Source: Bacteroidales bacterium (GTDB lineage Bacteria > Bacteroidota > Bacteroidia > Bacteroidales > Muribaculaceae). From it: a DNA stretch of 6,481 nt. The position numbers and the translations under genes are program-made. The stretch lies in contig CAAFXX010000407.1 of the NCBI GenBank assembly GCA_900767075.1, positions 1 through 6,481 on the forward strand. Direction: 5' to 3'. Positions within the stretch are counted from its first letter, which is position 1, and every line of letters begins with the position of its first letter. Below the pieces are notes generated by a model. That model was not told the DNA's origin. It saw only the letters and a program-made list of their open reading frames with translations, and did no database searches. Positions 6,391 to 6,481 of this stretch are shown in pieces.

Positions 6391-6481
6391 CAAAAGGAAA
6401 TAAAGGCGGTTTTTCTGGGTGCCGGACGCTTTGCGGGCTGCATTAAGCAGATAGGGGGCTGCCTCGGCGTATTTGTCGGTG
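6391..6481 (-). pseudogene. upstream fragment of the PorW-like gene before the in-frame stop (runs off window)
   Basis: Thirty codons are visible upstream of the TGA, from TDKYAEAAPYLLNAARKASG through NRLYFLL. KYAEAAPYLLNAARKA fits the second helix of a TPR, and RLYFLL starts the next repeat, so this is clearly the same protein as the downstream frame. The 45 codons between the TGA and the GTG at 6252 (QLYANLG to VYAGKN) also read as TPR. If the stop is real and not read through, the product would be only the N-terminal part, and synthesis of the remainder would need internal initiation, for example at GTG 6252 or ATG 6222. Confidence 0.7.

Overview
The window reads as chromosomal DNA of a Bacteroidetes bacterium, most likely a gut member of the order Bacteroidales (a Muribaculaceae-like lineage would fit). 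The assignment rests on protein families, not a search: a PorX-type response regulator fused to a PglZ domain, a TPR protein resembling PorW/SprE, and a PdxB close in motifs to other Bacteroidetes/gamma enzymes. Coding density is very high. There are no tRNAs, rRNAs, insertion sequences or CRISPR arrays.

Plus-strand block (1-2616). Three genes run in the same direction and overlap, so they are very probably one transcription unit. They are the 3' end of a gene for a very basic, repeat-rich Arg/Gly/Asp protein tail (1-621, probably an RNA-associated protein), a 323-residue multi-pass membrane protein of unknown function (611-1582, 11-base overlap), and pdxB, erythronate-4-phosphate dehydrogenase of vitamin B6 synthesis (1582-2616, TGATG overlap). 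A hairpin that includes the first base of the pdxB stop codon (2604-2629), with T-rich flanks on both sides, looks like a bidirectional terminator shared with the converging minus-strand block.

Minus-strand block (6481-2654). A TPR protein of the PorW/SprE type is followed after only 11 bases by porX. Both families are known from the type IX secretion system (T9SS): PorW/SprE as a lipoprotein component, PorX as the regulator/effector of the PorXY pathway. Their head-to-tail arrangement suggests co-expression. The receiver and PglZ active-site residues of PorX look intact.

The most notable anomaly is an in-frame TGA (6388-6390) near the 5' end of the PorW-like gene. The reading frame is convincing TPR protein on both sides, and the stop falls exactly where the TPR consensus has its small residue, normally Gly at position 8. 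It is best explained by one base change (GGA to TGA), either a real nonsense mutation or a sequence error. A stop-codon readthrough is possible but less likely. Genetic-code reassignment is unlikely because three other genes in the window end in TGA. The window otherwise looks like ordinary core chromosome; I do not see an undescribed multi-gene system.
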